Both the position numbers and the translations under genes were made by a program. This document shows, in pieces, positions 62,007 to 64,000 of a DNA stretch of 64,000 bases; within the stretch, counting starts at the first letter, position 1, and every line of letters starts with the position of its first letter. Origin of the DNA: Fastidiosipila sp963510375. Its GTDB lineage: Bacteria; Bacillota; Clostridia; Saccharofermentanales; Fastidiosipilaceae. The stretch is taken from contig CAUPES010000001.1 in assembly GCA_963510375.1 (NCBI GenBank), positions 1 through 64,000 on the forward strand, in the 5' to 3' direction. Below the pieces are notes generated by a model. The model ran no database searches. It saw nothing but the letters and a program-made list of their open reading frames with translations, and was not told where the DNA came from.

Positions 62007-64000
62007 ATGAATGAAATTCCAAAGAAAGATCATATATATTACCAAGATTTGAAAGATCGTGTTTTAGCATTAAATGATGCATATTACAATCATGATCAAT
62101 CAGAAGTTTCAGATTTTGAGTATGATCAACTTCTACATGAATTAGAAGAATTGGAGCAAGAGCATCCAGAATGGCAAGCATTGGACTCACCAACTATCAA
62201 AATTGGTGGTAAAGCTTCTGAAGTTTTTTCAAAAGTTAATCACGAAGTCAAAATGGAAAGCTTACAGGATTTCTTCTCAGTGGAAGATATTGATGGCTTT
62301 GTTAGAAGAACTCAAAAAGAGTTATCTTATGAAGCTGAATTTGTTGTGGAAGAAAAAATTGATGGTTTATCAGTTTCTTTGGAATATGAAGATGGTGTAT
62401 TTACTCGTGGTGCAACAAGAGGGGATGGTTTAGTAGGAGAAGATGTAACTTTAAACTTATTAGAGATTACTGATGTGCCAAAAATAATGTTACATGATAA
62501 GCCAGAACGTCTAGTAGTCCGTGGTGAAATATATATGACAAAGTCTGCATTTATTAGATTAAACGATATTCAAAAGAACAATGGAGTTAAACTTTTTGCT
62601 AATCCTAGAAATGCAGCAGCTGGATCTTTGAGACAGTTGGATCCACAAATAACTGCAAGCAGGGATTTATCATTGTTTTGCTTTAATGTACAGCTAGTTG
62701 AAGGAATGGAGTTTTCTACGCACCAGGAAGCGCTTAGATTTTTGGCGAAGAATGGTTTCAAGATTATTGATCTTGAGCGAGTCGCAAAAACAACAGAAGA
62801 GATTGATAATTTAATAATTGAAATCGAAGAAAGACGTTCTGAACTAGATTATGGGATTGATGGTGCAGTCATTAAGCTGAACTCTTTGCGAGATAGAGAG
62901 AAGTTAGGTTCTACAAGTAAATATCCACGTTGGGCTGCTGCTTATAAATATCCACCTGAGCAAGTAGAAACAAAAGTTTTGGATATTCAAGTTAATGTTG
63001 GCAGAAGCGGTAAATTGACACCTTTAGCGATATTACAACCTGTTGTTGTTGATGGTTCTACAGTTTCCAAGGCTACTTTACATAATGAAGACTATATTGC
63101 TGAAAAAGATATTAGGATTGGAGATATAGTTAAAGTACAAAAAGCGGGTGATGTTATACCAGAAATAAGTACAGTGGTTTTGACTAAGAGACCGGAAGAT
63201 ACAGAAAAATTTATGATGCCTCAAATATGTCCTGTTTGTGGTGCTGATGCTATGAGAAAAACAGGTGAAGTGGCAAGGGTTTGTGTTAATGATGATTGTC
63301 CAGCTAAGCTTAAAAGAAAACTTGAGCATTTTGTTTCTAGAAATTGTATGAATATAGATGGACTTGGGGAAAGAAATATTGAATTATTCTTAGAATTAGG
63401 TTTAGTAAATGATTTGGCTGATATTTATTTACTAAAGAATCATCGAGATGATTTACTTAAAATTCCAGGATATGGCGAAAAAAGCATTGATAAACTTCTA
63501 CAAGCGATTGAATTGAGTAAAGAAAATTCTATGGGAAATTTCTTAGCGGCTCTAGGAATTCAATTTATAGGATCCAATACAGCTGATTTAATTGCAGAAG
63601 AAGTCCCTGATCTTGATAAATTTAAGGTGATGAGTGCAGATGAATTAGAAAGTATACCTGGAATTGGTCAAGCTTCTGCAAATGCTATAGTTGAGTATTT
63701 TGCTGATCCGATTAATCAGAATTTAATAGAGAAATTTAGAGAATTAGGTTTAAACTTTAAATCCTATAATTATAAAGATCCTGCAAAGAAAGTGGTTGCG
63801 GAAAAACTTCCATGGTCTGGATTAAAAGCTGTAGTTACGGGTACTCTAGAAAATTATAAACGTCAGGAAGCAGAAGAAAAACTTAAGAATCTAGGAGTAC
63901 AGGTTGTCTCATCAGTTTCTAAAAATGTTAACTTTGTTTTAGTAGGTGAGAATGCAGGTAGCAAACTTGACAAAGCATTAGATCTGAATATAAAGATAAT
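62007..64000 (+). CDS. ligA: NAD-dependent DNA ligase (3' end cut by window)
   Basis: The visible 664 residues cover nearly the whole enzyme. The adenylation domain has SDFEYDQLLHELEELE at the NAD-binding Ia region and the active-site lysine in VEEKIDGLSVSLEYE. OB-fold (about 320-400), a Cys4 zinc finger (CPVC...CVNDDC near 410-430), helix-hairpin-helix repeats (about 440-570) and most of a BRCT domain (from about 600) follow. It seals nicks in replication and repair. The frame is open to the last base, so the final few tens of residues are missing. Confidence 0.97.
   Translation, partial: MNEIPKKDHIYYQDLKDRVLALNDAYYNHDQSEVSDFEYDQLLHELEELEQEHPEWQALDSPTIKIGGKASEVFSKVNHEVKMESLQDFFSVEDIDGFVRRTQKELSYEAEFVVEEKIDGLSVSLEYEDGVFTRGATRGDGLVGEDVTLNLLEITDVPKIMLHDKPERLVVRGEIYMTKSAFIRLNDIQKNNGVKLFANPRNAAAGSLRQLDPQITASRDLSLFCFNVQLVEGMEFSTHQEALRFLAKNGFKIIDLERVAKTTEEIDNLIIEIEERRSELDYGIDGAVIKLNSLRDREKLGSTSKYPRWAAAYKYPPEQVETKVLDIQVNVGRSGKLTPLAILQPVVVDGSTVSKATLHNEDYIAEKDIRIGDIVKVQKAGDVIPEISTVVLTKRPEDTEKFMMPQICPVCGADAMRKTGEVARVCVNDDCPAKLKRKLEHFVSRNCMNIDGLGERNIELFLELGLVNDLADIYLLKNHRDDLLKIPGYGEKSIDKLLQAIELSKENSMGNFLAALGIQFIGSNTADLIAEEVPDLDKFKVMSADELESIPGIGQASANAIVEYFADPINQNLIEKFRELGLNFKSYNYKDPAKKVVAEKLPWSGLKAVVTGTLENYKRQEAEEKLKNLGVQVVSSVSKNVNFVLVGENAGSKLDKALDLNIKI

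Noticed and set aside
1..64000. CRISPR array or phage structural genes
   Set aside because: No regularly spaced repeats with unique spacers and no capsid, tail or terminase-like proteins were seen.

Overview
The window is chromosomal DNA of a low-GC Gram-positive bacterium. Supporting signs are strong GGAGG-type ribosome binding sites, a tRNA-sensing T-box ahead of valS, an attenuator-type leader ahead of infC-rpmI-rplT, a ClpE-like chaperone, a MerR/19-bp-spacer promoter, a Tn1549-type conjugation module and a surface protein with a sortase-like C-terminus. TAA and TAG stops dominate, and TGA is used rarely as a genuine stop. The best guess is a host-associated anaerobic member of the Clostridia; the species cannot be fixed from sequence alone.

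Region 1 (1-7.7 kb) is the right-hand part of an integrative conjugative element: pilin-like Maff2/VirB2-type protein, VirB6-like membrane protein, PrgI protein with a long Thr/Pro-rich tail, VirB4 ATPase, M23 peptidase, a Fic protein and a small serine recombinase. Relaxase and coupling protein must lie to the left. The element seems to end at about 7.7 kb in a short piece that looks like the 3' end of a tRNA (probably Leu type), followed by a terminator.

Region 2 (7.8-17.7 kb) is core chromosome: a degenerate kinase-HD protein next to a YgjP-type metallopeptidase, the infC-rpmI-rplT operon (infC with an AUC start), an rRNA/tRNA methyltransferase, a K+ uptake operon (two separate TrkA-like proteins plus TrkH), a Na+/alanine symporter and tRNA-Glu(CTC). 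Region 3 (17.7-18.8 kb) is a small decayed patch with a frameshifted zinc-ribbon gene, a broken GNAT acetyltransferase and three 22-bp tandem repeats.

Region 4 (18.9-30.1 kb) carries uvrA, clpE-like, a DUF975 membrane protein, tRNA-Lys(CTT), a fused polyprenol kinase/DUF92 protein, and a divergent MerR-MATE pair. Region 5 (30.2-35.7 kb) holds a ROK-like sugar kinase and a 1270-residue secreted protein that closely follows the architecture of streptococcal EndoS, the IgG-specific GH18 endoglycosidase. Region 6 (35.8-64 kb) is mainly housekeeping: pheST, asparaginase, an ABC transporter with its two-component system, a truncated methylglyoxal synthase gene, uvrB, dnaE, pfkA, pgsA, mutS2, nagB, T-box-valS, nagA, a PC4-like protein and ligA (cut by the window end).

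A functional thread joins distant loci: the EndoS-like enzyme would release N-glycans, and the ROK-like kinase, NagA and NagB could process amino sugars derived from them. DNA repair (uvrA, uvrB, mutS2, ligA, dnaE) is also well represented. All calls come from reading the sequence and recalled family knowledge; no database search was run.
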